This document shows positions 23,901 through 34,629 of a stretch of DNA of 64,000 nt, in pieces. Within the stretch, counting starts at the first letter, position 1. Every line of letters starts with the position of its first letter. The stretch comes from Streptomyces sp. CNQ-509 (GTDB lineage: Bacteria; Actinomycetota; Actinomycetes; Streptomycetales; Streptomycetaceae). The notes beneath the pieces were generated by a model. It was given only the letters and a program-made list of their open reading frames with translations. It was not told the origin of the DNA and did no database searches. The position numbers were made by a program, and so were the translations under genes. The DNA lies in assembly GCF_001011035.1 (NCBI RefSeq), contig NZ_CP011492.1, forward strand, positions 7,704,951 to 7,768,950. The letters run 5' to 3'.

Positions 23901-24338
23901 TCAGCTCCGGTGCCGGTGCTCCTGCCGTACGAGCAGAACGCTCCGCACCAGCGCCCAGACGAGCGTCGCGACCAGCGCCGGCACCCCGAAGAACATCACG
24001 AACCCGGCGCCGATGTTGGCGCCGATGCCGCCGGCGGTGAGGATCCGCCAGCCGTACCCGGTGCCGATCCCGGCGAGGACCAGCGGCCCGATCACCTGCC
24101 ACCACCGCCAGTCGAACCACTCCAGGCAGGTGGCGACCAGGAGCACCAGACCGCAGACGACGGCGACGGCTATCCCGGTGATGCCGAGTGCGGGCTCCAG
24201 ACCCGGGGGCAGGTCCGGCGGCCGGATGTAGTAGTCCAGGTCGTCGAAGTCCGCGTCCAGCGGACCGATGACCCACCACACCCAGACCGGGCAGGCCAGC
24301 ACGAGACCCACGGCCGCGACGGCGGAGAGCTGTCTCAT
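23901..24338 (-). CDS. Small four-helix membrane protein
   Basis: 145 residues from ATG at 24338 (a frame to 24389 exists). Four probable membrane helices: about 3-22, 50-70, 75-95 and 105-130, with an acidic loop DADFDDLDYYIRPPDLPPG after the first. No family recognised; it resembles many small streptomycete membrane proteins. It is divergent from the kinase gene. Confidence 0.7.
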   Translation of the reverse strand: MRQLSAVAAVGLVLACPVWVWWVIGPLDADFDDLDYYIRPPDLPPGLEPALGITGIAVAVVCGLVLLVATCLEWFDWRWWQVIGPLVLAGIGTGYGWRILTAGGIGANIGAGFVMFFGVPALVATLVWALVRSVLLVRQEHRHRS

Positions 24339-24420
24339 GGAGCCATGGTCCGCCGCGTGCGGGATACGGGCATGAGTACGCGTACTCATGCCGGCGGGGG
24401 CCGGGCCGGGAGCGGGAGCG

Positions 24421-24450
24421 CCGCGAAGTCCTCCTTGGGGGACTTCGCGG
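24421..24450. promoter_or_regulatory. Perfect 11-bp hairpin upstream of the kinase gene
   Basis: Arms ccgcgaagtcc and ggacttcgcgg with an 8-base loop lie 131 bases before the kinase ATG, in the divergent region. It does not follow any gene that ends there, so an operator or leader structure is more likely than a terminator. Confidence 0.4.
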
Positions 24451-24580
24451 GTCGGGAAGGAACCTGTTGTTGCAGGGTTGTTGCCCTACGTGGTGAGGAC
24501 GCCGAAGGAAAGTCGGTACGCTCCCCGTGACTTCGGGGTGTCGGCAGGATCTCGACTGCCGTGAACAGGGGATGATCACC

Positions 24581-26404
<1,824 letters not shown>

Positions 26405-26425
26405 GCCCTTTCCGGCACGAAGTCC

Positions 26426-26474
26426 GCAGACAGCGGCGCCCGGCGCGTACTCCGCGCCGGGCGCCGCTGTCTGC
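26426..26474 (+). terminator. Strong terminator after the kinase gene
   Basis: Perfect 22-bp inverted repeat, arms 26426-26447 and 26453-26474, with a 5-base loop (tactc), starting 22 bases after the kinase stop. It is the longest perfect stem I found in the window. The following 200 bases up to the acyl-CoA operon contain an AT-richer patch (26600-26660), the likely promoter area of that operon. Confidence 0.85.
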
Positions 26475-26686
26475 CGCAAGGAGCCGACGCATCCGCGTCT
26501 TGCCCCAACACGCCGCCGTACAGGCTGAGTTGGCTGCCGGGCCGGTCCGGGCGCTCGCGGGGCGGCGCCAAGCACCCTTGCGAGGCGCATTCTTTCGTGG
26601 TCCGATATCAACGACCTTGATAGTCAATATCGGTTCCACCGTCGCAAGCGAATCAGTGCCGCCCAAAAGCGAAGCAAGAGGTTCGA

Positions 26687-28276
26687 ATGCGGAACGAAGC
26701 GCTGGCGAGCCTCGTCCTCGGTGACGTACTCCGAGAGCGGGCCGAAACCCATCGGACAGAGACCTTCCTCAAATTCCGCGAGGGCGAGGTCACTTACGGC
26801 GAGGTCGACTCGATGGCCGACCGCGTGGCCCAGGGACTGGCCACCGCGGGCATCGACCGGGGCGACCACGTCGGCGTGATGCTCCCCAACTGCGCCGACT
26901 TCATCCACGTGATCTTCGCGCTGGCCCGGCTGGGCGCCGTCGCCGTGCCGATCAACGTCGGCTACCGCGGCGAACTGCTCCGGCACGTCCTGCACTCCTC
27001 CGACGCCTCGGCGCTGATCATCGACGCGCCGTACGCCGACAGACTCCCGGAGGTGGCCCGGCACCTGCCCGACCTGGGCCGCCTCATCGTACGGACGGAA
27101 GGCGCGTCCGACGTCCGGCTCGGCGCGCTCGGCAAGCCCGCCGCGACGCTGTCCAGCCTGCTGTCCAACGGCGTGGAGGCACCGCGCGTCGACGTCGGCT
27201 TCGGCGACCTCCAGGCGATCATGTACACCTCGGGCACCACGGGTCCCTCCAAGGGCGCGATGATCCCGCACGCTCTGGCGCTGACCTGCGCGCTGGACTC
27301 GCTCGACTTCCTCGACCGCTGGGGCAAGACGACGTACTGCCCGCTGCCCCTGTTCCACGCCGCCGGACTCTGGGACGGCGTGATGTCGGCGCTCCTCGCC
27401 GGCGGGGCCATCGCCATCGTCGAGCGCTTCAGCGCCTCGCGCTTCTGGGATGACGTGCGCCTGTTCGACGCGCAGGTCGCCATGAGCGTCTTCTCGATGA
27501 TCCCGATCCTGCTCAACCAGCCGCGCACCGAGCGCGACAAGGAACACCCGCTGGAGACCTTCTACATGGGCAAGTCGAGCCTCGACGAGCCGCTGTGGGA
27601 ACGTTTCGGCGTCCGCTCGGTGGAGACGTACACCAGCACGGAGGTCGGGATCGCCACCGCCAGCCCGTACGGCGAGTGGCGGCTCGGCTCGTGCGGGCAG
27701 GCCCACGAGGAGCGGTTCGAGGTGGCGGTGGTCGACGAGTGGGACCGCGAAGTCGGGGCGGACGAGCCCGGCGAACTGGTCGTACGGCCCAGGCAGCCGT
27801 TCGTCATCACCACGGGGTACTACGGCGCCCCCGAGGCCACCGCCGACTGCTTCCGCAACATGTGGTTCCACACCGGGGACCGCGTGTGGCGCGACGCCGA
27901 CGGCTACTTCTACTTCCTCGACCGGATGAAGGACGCCATCCGGCGCCGCGGCGAGAACATCTCGGCCTTCGACCTGGAGTGCGAGGTCAACCTGCACCCG
28001 TCGATCCTGGAGTCGGCCGCCATCGGCGTGCCCTCCGAGCTGGGCGACGAGGACGTCAAGCTGGCGGTCGTGCTCCAGCCGGGAGCGGCGCTGGAGCCCG
28101 CGGAACTGGTGGCGTTCTGCGCGGAGCGGCTGCCGCGCTCGATGGTCCCGCGCTACATCGAGTTCATCGACGCCCTGCCGCGCACGCCCACCGACAAGGT
28201 CGCCAAGTACCGGCTGCGGGCCGAGGGCGACCACGGCCTCACCCCCGGCACCTGGGACCGGGAGGAGACGCCGTGA
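26687..28276 (+). CDS. AMP-forming acyl-CoA synthetase
   Basis: 529 residues. It activates a carboxylic acid to its CoA thioester using ATP. Motifs are the AMP-binding loop MYTSGTTGPSKGAM (about 180-193), YTSTEVGI, the hinge region GYFYFLDRMKDAIRRRGENIS (about 405-425) and the C-terminal catalytic Lys in PRTPTDKVAKYRL (about 505). Relatives include crotonobetaine/carnitine and long-chain or aromatic CoA ligases; the substrate cannot be fixed. First gene of a five-gene operon; its stop overlaps the next GTG by four bases. An AAGAGG site precedes the ATG. Confidence 0.92.
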   Translation: MRNEALASLVLGDVLRERAETHRTETFLKFREGEVTYGEVDSMADRVAQGLATAGIDRGDHVGVMLPNCADFIHVIFALARLGAVAVPINVGYRGELLRHVLHSSDASALIIDAPYADRLPEVARHLPDLGRLIVRTEGASDVRLGALGKPAATLSSLLSNGVEAPRVDVGFGDLQAIMYTSGTTGPSKGAMIPHALALTCALDSLDFLDRWGKTTYCPLPLFHAAGLWDGVMSALLAGGAIAIVERFSASRFWDDVRLFDAQVAMSVFSMIPILLNQPRTERDKEHPLETFYMGKSSLDEPLWERFGVRSVETYTSTEVGIATASPYGEWRLGSCGQAHEERFEVAVVDEWDREVGADEPGELVVRPRQPFVITTGYYGAPEATADCFRNMWFHTGDRVWRDADGYFYFLDRMKDAIRRRGENISAFDLECEVNLHPSILESAAIGVPSELGDEDVKLAVVLQPGAALEPAELVAFCAERLPRSMVPRYIEFIDALPRTPTDKVAKYRLRAEGDHGLTPGTWDREETP

Positions 28277-29526
28277 ACTGGGCGGACACCCCGGAGCAGG
28301 CGGCCTTCCGGGAGGAGGTGCGCGCCTTCGTGCGTGACCGCTTCCCGCCTGCCTATGTGCCGGACCCCGAGGCCGAGCAGAGCCTCGAACCCGAGGACGT
28401 CTGGGGCTACAACTGGCCGGTCGACCGGCTCTCCGACGACCCGGCGCGGCGCGAGGGGGCCCGCGCGTGGGCGGCGGCCCTCGCCGAGCGCGGGTGGATA
28501 GCGCCGCACTGGCCGGCCGAGTACGGCGGCGCGGGACTGCCGGCGCTGGAGGAGTTCGTCCTCCAGGAGGAGATGATGCGCGCCCGCGTCCCGACCGTGA
28601 ACGGGATCGGCGCCTTCCTGCTCGGCCCGACGCTCCTGGAGCACGGCACCGCCGCGCAGCGCGCCGCACACCTGCCGCCGATCGCCCGCGGCGAGGTTAC
28701 CTGGGCGCAGGGCTTCTCGGAGCCGGGCTCCGGCTCCGACCTCGCCTCGCTGCGCACCCGGGCGGTCCGCGAGGGCGACGAGGCCACCGGCACGTACACG
28801 GTGAACGGGCAGAAGGTGTGGACCTCGCTCGGGCAGTACGCGGACTGGCTGTTCGTGCTCGTACGCACCGATCCGGAGGCGGCGAAGCCGCACCGCGGCA
28901 TCACGTTCCTGCTGATCGACGCGACCGCTCCCGGGGTGACCATCCGCCCGATCACCGACATCCGCGGGGCGGCGCCGTTCTGCGAGATTTTCTTCGAGGA
29001 CGTCCGGGTGCCGGCGGCCGACCGGGTCGGCGAGGAGAACCGCGGCTGGTACGTCGCGATGACCGCGCTGAGCTTCGAACGGGCCGGCATCGGCGCCACG
29101 ATCAAGTACGAGCAGGCGCTGTCGGAGCTCGTCGGCTACGTCGGCTCCGACGAGGGCCGCGCGTACCTCAGGGCCGACACCGGGGCCGCGCTGCGCCGGG
29201 AGATCGCCCGCCGCCACACCGAGATCCGGGTGCAGTACAACCTCGCCCGCTACACGGTGTCCAAGCAGGCGGCCGGCGGGGTGCCCGGCTACGAGGCGTC
29301 GGTCAACCAGCTCTTCGGCGCGGAGCTGCACCAGCGCCTGGCCCGTACCGGCGCCGCGGCCTTCGGCCGGTCCGCCCAGCTCTGGCAGCGCCGCGACGCC
29401 CCGCTCGGCGGCGTCTTCACCCACATGTCGCGCGACTCCGTCGCGTCCACCTTCCTCGGCGGCGCGTCGGAGATCCAGCGCGACGTCATCGCCACCCGGG
29501 GCCTGAACCTGCCTCGCAGCCGATAA
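28273..29526 (+). CDS. Acyl-CoA dehydrogenase, operon subunit 1
   Basis: 417 residues from GTG at 28273. Flavin-site features are WAQGFSEPGSGSDLASLRT, VNGQKVWTSLGQYADW and the C-terminal STFLGGASEIQRDVIATRGL. In medium-chain enzymes the aligned YEGT segment holds the catalytic Glu; here that position is Gly (LGGAS), as in several actinobacterial FadE proteins that put the base elsewhere or work in hetero-oligomers. An acidic N-terminal insert (PDPEAEQSLEPEDVWGY) is present. A second, smaller dehydrogenase closes the operon, so a two-subunit enzyme is plausible by analogy with steroid side-chain FadE pairs. Confidence 0.9.
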   Translation: MNWADTPEQAAFREEVRAFVRDRFPPAYVPDPEAEQSLEPEDVWGYNWPVDRLSDDPARREGARAWAAALAERGWIAPHWPAEYGGAGLPALEEFVLQEEMMRARVPTVNGIGAFLLGPTLLEHGTAAQRAAHLPPIARGEVTWAQGFSEPGSGSDLASLRTRAVREGDEATGTYTVNGQKVWTSLGQYADWLFVLVRTDPEAAKPHRGITFLLIDATAPGVTIRPITDIRGAAPFCEIFFEDVRVPAADRVGEENRGWYVAMTALSFERAGIGATIKYEQALSELVGYVGSDEGRAYLRADTGAALRREIARRHTEIRVQYNLARYTVSKQAAGGVPGYEASVNQLFGAELHQRLARTGAAAFGRSAQLWQRRDAPLGGVFTHMSRDSVASTFLGGASEIQRDVIATRGLNLPRSR

Positions 29527-29548
29527 CGACCAAGGAGGAGTCCTCTCC

Positions 29549-30292
29549 ATGTACGAGACCCTCGACCTGAAGATCGAGGAGCGGGTCGCCTGGCTGACCC
29601 TGAACCGGCCCGAGAAGCTCAATGCGCTCACCCCGACGACGATGCACGAACTCCGCCGGTTCTTCACCGAGGTGGACGACGACGAGGACGTCTGCGTGGT
29701 GGTGCTGCGGGGGGCCGGCGAGCGGGCGTTCTGCGCGGGCATGGACCTCGGCTGGTCGGAGCAGCTCACCAAGCAGGAGCGGGTGGAGCAGGGGCGGCTC
29801 GGCGAGAAGACGTTCGCGATGATGGAACGGCTGTCCGTCCCGGTCGTCGCGGCCGTGCACGGCTACGCCGTCGGCGGCGGGCTGGAGCTGGCGCTGGCCG
29901 CCGACTTCATCGTCGCCTCCGACGACGCGAAGATGGGCCTGGTCGAGATCACGCTCTCCGCCCGCCCGCCGTACCGGCCGAAGATGACCGAGGACGGCGA
30001 CCCCGACCAGCCGGAGTTCGGCGGGTCCGCGCCAGGCTGGGGCGGCGTCAAGCGGCTGCCGCGCCGGGTCGGCAAGGCCATGGCCAAGGAGCTGCTCTTC
30101 ACCGGCGTCCGGCTCGACGCCGCGCGGGCGCAGCGGATCGGCCTGGTCAACGACGTGTATCCGGCGGACGAGTTCGACAAGCGGGTCGGTGAACTGGCCG
30201 AGCGGATCGCGGCGATGAACCGGTACAACCTGCGGCTCGTGAAGGAACTGGTCACCAACGAGTACGACTGGATCGAGCCGCACCCGAGCTGA
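29549..30292 (+). CDS. Enoyl-CoA hydratase/isomerase family protein
   Basis: 247 residues, preceded by AAGGAGGAG. The crotonase fold is shown by LTLNRPEKLNALTP, the first oxyanion-hole block ERAFCAGMDLGWSEQ (about 65-79), and the second, HGYAVGGGLELALAADFIVASDD (about 107-129). After EITLSA, where ordinary hydratases read straight on to PGWGGVKRLPRRVG, an extra segment of about 20 residues (RPPYRPKMTEDGDPDQPEFG) is inserted beside the active-site region. This suggests an unusual substrate or partner. It follows the dehydrogenase by 22 bases. Confidence 0.88.
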   Translation: MYETLDLKIEERVAWLTLNRPEKLNALTPTTMHELRRFFTEVDDDEDVCVVVLRGAGERAFCAGMDLGWSEQLTKQERVEQGRLGEKTFAMMERLSVPVVAAVHGYAVGGGLELALAADFIVASDDAKMGLVEITLSARPPYRPKMTEDGDPDQPEFGGSAPGWGGVKRLPRRVGKAMAKELLFTGVRLDAARAQRIGLVNDVYPADEFDKRVGELAERIAAMNRYNLRLVKELVTNEYDWIEPHPS

Positions 30293-30333
30293 GCGGTGCC
30301 GGGCCCGGGAGTGGAAACGAGCGAGGAGGATCT

Positions 30334-31269
30334 GTGCGGATTTACCGGATCGACCACATCGGCCAGGTCGCACCGGAGCTGGAGCCGCAGGTGGCGCTCC
30401 TGGAGGGCCTGTTCGGGTTCCGCTCTACGCGGAGCTGGGAGAACCCCGAAGAGGGCTGCCGCGGCGTACGGCTGGAGCTGCCGGGGAACCCGGGGCACAC
30501 CTGGGAGGTGCTGGCGCCGGCCGGCGAGCGGTCCGCGGTCCAGGAGTTCCTGGACGGCCAGGGCGGCCGCCCGGGACTGCACCACGTCGCCGCGGAGGTC
30601 CCCGACCTCGCCGCGGTACGCGCCGAGCTGGAGGCGCTCGGCGTCAAGCCGGCGGCCGGCGGGGACGGCGGCTGGCTGGAGGCGTCGCTGTCGCCGCCCG
30701 AGCGCGGCCCCGGCGTGCTGTTCCGGCTGCGCGGCCCCGGCGGCCTCGACCTGTGCGGCGACGGCCCCGCCGTACCGGTGACCGCCGAGCCCCCGGACGC
30801 GCCCTCGCTCGGCATCGTCGCCCTCGACCACGTGTGCCAGGCGTTCCCCGACCGCGACGAGCTGGCCCGCTGGTACGAGCGGCTCGCCGGCTTCGTGCAG
30901 GTCTGGCGGACGCCCGGGGACGAGCACCCGGACATGGCGGACCTCGTGCTGAACATCCCCGGATCGACGATCTGCTGGGAGGTCATCATGCCGCGCGGCG
31001 AGGACTCGTTCATCGAGCGGTTCTGGGACCGCAACGGCGCCGCCGCGCACCACGTGACGTTCGAGGTCGCCGACTGGGACCGGGCGGCGGCGGCCTGCGC
31101 GTACCACGGCGTGCCGACGTTCGGCGAGAACGAGGGCAGCACCGACGGCGCCGCCTGGCGCGACACGTTCATCCACCCGAAGCACACCGGCGGCGTGCTC
31201 GTGCAGCTCTTCTGGGAGGAACGGCCCGGCGTGTGGGTGCGGTCCGACAAGATCCCGCCGGTGGACTGA
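30334..31269 (+). CDS. Two-domain VOC protein (epimerase/dioxygenase-like)
   Basis: 311 residues from GTG at 30334, with GAGGAGG upstream. Two vicinal-oxygen-chelate domains in tandem: the first (about 1-145) starts YRIDHIGQVAPELEPQVALLEGLFGF and resembles methylmalonyl-CoA epimerase, with HHVAAEVPDL later. The second (about 160-305) holds VALDHVCQAFPDRDELARWYE, HHVTFEVADWD and GGVLVQLFWEE. The His and Glu residues suit a metal site. Within an acyl-CoA operon, an epimerase, lyase or hydratase acting on a CoA ester is the likely job. The stop overlaps the next ATG by one base. Confidence 0.82.
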   Translation: MRIYRIDHIGQVAPELEPQVALLEGLFGFRSTRSWENPEEGCRGVRLELPGNPGHTWEVLAPAGERSAVQEFLDGQGGRPGLHHVAAEVPDLAAVRAELEALGVKPAAGGDGGWLEASLSPPERGPGVLFRLRGPGGLDLCGDGPAVPVTAEPPDAPSLGIVALDHVCQAFPDRDELARWYERLAGFVQVWRTPGDEHPDMADLVLNIPGSTICWEVIMPRGEDSFIERFWDRNGAAAHHVTFEVADWDRAAAACAYHGVPTFGENEGSTDGAAWRDTFIHPKHTGGVLVQLFWEERPGVWVRSDKIPPVD

Positions 31270-32357
31270 TGGACCTGACGCTCACCGAGGACCAGGAGCT
31301 GATCAAGGACACCGCCCGCGGGCTGCTGGAGTCGCGGAGCGCGAGCGCCGGGGCGCGGGCGGTGGCCGGCGAGCCCGCCGGCTACTCCGCCGCGCTGTGG
31401 AAGGAGATGGTCGGGCTCGGCTGGACCGGGCTGGCCCTGCCGGAGGCCCACGGCGGCGTCGGCACCGGGTTCCTGGAGCTGTGCCTGGTCGTGGAGGAGA
31501 TGGGGCACGCCCTGGTGCCGAGCCCTTTCCTGGCCACGGCGGCGTGCTGCGGGCTGCCCCTCGCCCGGTTCGGCACGGAGGCGCAGCAGGCGCGGTGGCT
31601 CGGGGAGATCGCCCGCGGCCGGGTCATGAGCGCCGTGCCTGGCCGCTGGGACGGCACGGGCGGCGAGATCGCCGCGGTCGGGGCGGGCGACGGCTTCGTG
31701 CTCGACGGCACGGCGGAGTTCGTGCCGTACGCGCAGGCCGCGGAGGACCTGCTCGTCGTGCCCGGCGAGGGGCCCGCGCTGCTGGTGGACGCCTCGGCGC
31801 CCGGCGTCGTCCGCGAGCCGCTCGACGCCGTCGGCGCCGACCGGCCGTGCCGGGTCCGCTTCGACGGGGTGAGGGTGCCCCGCGACCGTGCCCTGCCCGC
31901 CGGCCGCGAGGTCGCCCAGGCGATCGACGCGTACGGCGCCGCCGCCACCTGCGCCGCGATGGTCGGCGCGGCCCAGCGGGTCCTCGACCTGACGGTCGCG
32001 TACGCCGCGGAGCGGGAGCAGTTCGGCCGGCCTATCGGCTCCTTCCAGGCGGTCCAGCACCACTGCGCGAACATGGCCATCGACGTGCTGAGTTCGCGCT
32101 TCATGGCGTACGAGGCGATCTGGCGGCTCTCGGAGGGGCTGGACGCCGCGGCGGAGGTGTCGATGGCCAAGGCGTGGGTGAGCGAGGCGTGCCGGCGGGT
32201 CTGCGACACGGGCCACCAGGTGCACGGCGCGATCGGCTTCACGCACGAGCACGACCTGCACTTCTTCTCCTGCCAGATGGCGGCGTGGGCGCTGGCCTTC
32301 GGCGATGCCGACCACCACTGGGACCGGGTGGCGGACCACCTGGGCTGGCCCGCCTGA
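31269..32357 (+). CDS. Acyl-CoA dehydrogenase, operon subunit 2
   Basis: 362 residues. It starts MDLTLTEDQELIKDTARGLL and shows WTGLALPEAHGGVGTG, CAAMVGAAQRVLDLTVAYAAEREQFGRPIGSFQAVQH and the ending VHGAIGFTHEHDLHFFSCQM. The FTHEHDLHLF-type ending and the shorter N-terminal half are typical of the smaller partner in actinobacterial heterodimeric FadE pairs. The canonical YEGT segment is absent. Together with subunit 1 it closes the operon; a terminator follows after 12 bases. Confidence 0.88.
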   Translation: MDLTLTEDQELIKDTARGLLESRSASAGARAVAGEPAGYSAALWKEMVGLGWTGLALPEAHGGVGTGFLELCLVVEEMGHALVPSPFLATAACCGLPLARFGTEAQQARWLGEIARGRVMSAVPGRWDGTGGEIAAVGAGDGFVLDGTAEFVPYAQAAEDLLVVPGEGPALLVDASAPGVVREPLDAVGADRPCRVRFDGVRVPRDRALPAGREVAQAIDAYGAAATCAAMVGAAQRVLDLTVAYAAEREQFGRPIGSFQAVQHHCANMAIDVLSSRFMAYEAIWRLSEGLDAAAEVSMAKAWVSEACRRVCDTGHQVHGAIGFTHEHDLHFFSCQMAAWALAFGDADHHWDRVADHLGWPA

Positions 32358-32369
32358 GCGGTACCGGCG

Positions 32370-32398
32370 CCCGTCGCCCGCCCGGTGCGGGCGACGGG
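32370..32398 (+). terminator. Terminator of the acyl-CoA operon
   Basis: Perfect 12-bp stem (cccgtcgcccgc / gcgggcgacggg) with a 5-base loop, starting 12 bases after the stop of the last gene. Confidence 0.8.
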
Positions 32399-32472
32399 GT
32401 GTGCGGCTTTCGCCCTGCGGGACGCAGCGTCGGCGCGCGAGGGCGCGGCCGCGGCGGCTCGGCGGGTCGGGG

Positions 32473-33072
32473 TCAGTCTCCGGCGGCGTAGTGCAGGAGG
32501 AAGTCGCGCTCACGGTCGCGCCCGCTGTCGGGGTCGTGCCTCGGCGTGGCCGGCTGGGTGGCGATCGTGTCGTCCAGCGCGATACGCGGCGGGAGGTGCC
32601 GGTAGCGCTCGGATCCCCGCTCCTCGTCCGCGTCGCGGGCCGGGGACTCCTCGTGTCCGGGGAGGCCCGTGGCGATCTCCATGACGACCCAGCCGTTGCC
32701 GTCCGGGTCGCTGAACGAGAGGAACGAGCCGTAGCCGCGGCGCCCCGGATCCGGCCCGGGGGCCCCGGCGTCGGCGGCGGTGTGGTGGACGACCTCGCTC
32801 GGCCCGGCACCGAGCCGCGTGAGCTCTCCGTACGCGGCGTCGATGTCGTCGACGACCAGGTGCAGGCCCTGCGCCGAGCCCGGCGCCAGGGATGTCACGG
32901 AGGTGCCGAAGACGACGGAAGCGGACGAACCCGGCGGGGTCACCTGCACGACCCGGAAGTGCCCGTCCGTGGTGACGTCGGCGTCGAGGCGCCACCCCAG
33001 CGCGAGGTAGAAGTCCTTGGCCCGGTCGATGTCGGCGACGGGTATGACGACGACTTCGAGTCTCATGTCCAT
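32473..33072 (-). CDS. VOC/glyoxalase-like protein
   Basis: About 199 residues from ATG at 33072, which has AAGGAAG at suitable spacing; a start at 33105 adds 11 residues. Residues 1-135 form one VOC domain: LEVVVIPVADIDRAKDFYLALGW, FRVVQVTPPGSSASVVFG, GLHLVVDDIDAAYGEL and FLSFSDPDGNGWVVMEI. The last 60 residues are charged and disordered. Such proteins are usually annotated glyoxalase/bleomycin resistance-like; substrate unknown. The gene is convergent with the acyl-CoA operon. Confidence 0.85.
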   Translation of the reverse strand: MDMRLEVVVIPVADIDRAKDFYLALGWRLDADVTTDGHFRVVQVTPPGSSASVVFGTSVTSLAPGSAQGLHLVVDDIDAAYGELTRLGAGPSEVVHHTAADAGAPGPDPGRRGYGSFLSFSDPDGNGWVVMEIATGLPGHEESPARDADEERGSERYRHLPPRIALDDTIATQPATPRHDPDSGRDRERDFLLHYAAGD

Positions 33073-33487
33073 GATCTGCGCTTCCTTCTCGACGGCCTCG
33101 GACACCGTGGTCCTGAGTGGCTATAACGGCCCAGAAGGGGAAGTTCTTCCAGACCGCGGACCCCGCTGCGAGGCGACGTCCCGCTCCCGCCCCTGCCCGT
33201 GGCGCACGCCGCCCTGTACATCACTTTCCTGACCTGGGGTTTTCCGGTGGCGGCCTGGCCTGTCACGGGGCCGCGGAAGGAGTGTCCGGCGAGCACGCCC
33301 CGTCCTTCGGCGATCTTGGGGTAACGGCGTAGGGGGGCGCGACACACCCCCCGTCCCCAGCCCGCGGGTGGACGGGAGGCGGGGGGCGGGGCCGGTTCGG
33401 GGTGCGGGTGCGCCGTCGGGTGAGCCTGTCGTGCGCCGGTGCGCGGAGCCCGGCGGTGATGTCAGTGGCGGGTGCGACGATCCGGGT
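33073..33487. other. Gene-free stretch between divergent genes
   Basis: 415 bases upstream of both the VOC gene (left) and the methyltransferase gene (right). It must hold their promoters, but no box pair stands out. G-runs around 33330-33400 make it locally very GC-rich. No coding sequence is supported. Confidence 0.4.
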
Positions 33488-34140
33488 ATGACGCACTCCG
33501 GGGCCATCGGCGCCTACCGGGACGGTCAGGCAGGCACTTTCGACGACGAAGCCGATCACGGGCTGCGGGACGCGTCCACCCGGGCCGCCTGGGCGGTCGG
33601 CTGGACGCGTGGATGCCGCGCCCGGCGGCCGACGTGCTCGACGTCGGCTGCGGGGCCGGCTCGCTGACCTGTCTGCTGGCCGCCGCCGGGCACCGGGTCA
33701 CCGGTGTGGACCTGGCGCCGCGGATGGTCGGCCAGGCGCGGGCCAAGGTGGCGGCGGCAGGGCTGCGGGCCCGGCTGCTCGTGGCGGACGCCTCGGTTCC
33801 GCCGACCGGGGACGAGAGGTTCGACGCCGTGCTCTCCCGGCATCCGGTGTGGACCCTGCCGGAGCCCGAGGCCGCGCTGCGGGAGTGGGTGGCACGGCTC
33901 CGCCCCGGCGGGGTGCTCGTGCTGGTCGAGGGGTGCTGGGGCGGCGCGGAGCCGGCCGCCGAGCCGTACGGGCCGGGCACGGGAGTGCTGCCGTGGAGCG
34001 GCGGCGTCGGGGCGGAAGCTCTGGCCGGGGCGGTGCGCCCGCTGGTGGCCGGCGTCCGGGTCGAAGACCTCGGCGCCGACGAGCAGTTGTGGGGCGGGCC
34101 GGTCGCCGACGAGCGTTACGTCCTGATAGGCAGGGTGTGA
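33488..34140 (+). pseudogene. Frameshifted SAM-dependent methyltransferase
   Basis: The N-terminus is in one frame (MTHSGAIGAYRDGQAGTFDD then GLRDASTRAAWA, 33488 to about 33595). The rest is in another (RLDAWMPRPAADVLDVGCGA, VTGVDLAPRMVGQAR, FDAVLSRHPVWTLPEPEAALREW, LRPGGVLVLVEGC, to 34140). Joined near 33595-33600 they give a continuous class I methyltransferase of about 216 residues with the glycine-rich SAM motif DVGCGAG. A single indel explains the break. It could be a real inactivating mutation or a sequencing error; the rest of the gene is clean. Confidence 0.75.
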
Positions 34141-34165
34141 ACGGGCCGCCTGAGGCGGCCCGTTC
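34139..34165 (+). terminator. Terminator overlapping the methyltransferase stop
   Basis: Perfect 12-bp stem (gaacgggccgcc / ggcggcccgttc) with a 3-base loop. The left arm begins inside the stop codon at 34138-34140. Confidence 0.8.
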
Positions 34166-34372
34166 GGCCTGCTAAACCTCAGTGCTTCCGAGAGCACCCA
34201 TCGTGTGGTCTCCATCCTCGTGGGATCTAAGTGGCGGGCGGGGAGGGGACACCGACGTTGGCGCAGTGAGCCGGATGGGTGACCACCGGCCGCACCCGTC
34301 GCGCTCGTCACTGGCGCGGCGCAGTCACTCCCTCCCGTCGCGATTCGCGAGGGGACGACTCTTGGAGGCAAG

Positions 34373-34567
34373 ATGTCCGCACAGACGACCCCGGGTCTCT
34401 TCCCCGTCCGGGCCGGCGTGGCCGAGCGGGCCGCGCTCACGGCGCTGGTCGACGAGCCGGAGGCCCCGTTCAGCGACGCGCCCGTGTACACCCCGCAGGG
34501 CGCCGGAGTCCTGCTGCTCCTCGCGCTCCTGTCCCCGAGGGCCCCGAAGGAGTCGCGCCCCTCGTAA
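34373..34567 (+). CDS. Short peptide, possible precursor of a modified peptide
   Basis: 64 residues with a strong ribosome binding site (GGAGG, four bases before ATG). The N-terminal 45 residues are Ala/Glu/Pro-rich and leader-like (VAERAALTALVDEPEAPFSD then APVYTPQGAG). The last 20 residues hold a short hydrophobic run GVLLLLALLSP and a charged tail RAPKESRPS. No Cys is present; Ser, Thr and acidic residues are the only obvious modifiable side chains. It is followed after 62 bases by three co-directional genes of unknown or hydrolase type. No family recognised. A precursor role is inferred from size, site strength and neighbours; a small structural protein is the alternative. Confidence 0.5.
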   Translation: MSAQTTPGLFPVRAGVAERAALTALVDEPEAPFSDAPVYTPQGAGVLLLLALLSPRAPKESRPS

Positions 34568-34629
34568 CGGTCCGCGGATCCGAACTCGAACAACCACGTC
34601 CGTGACCGACAGCAGAAGGTGAGCGCCCG

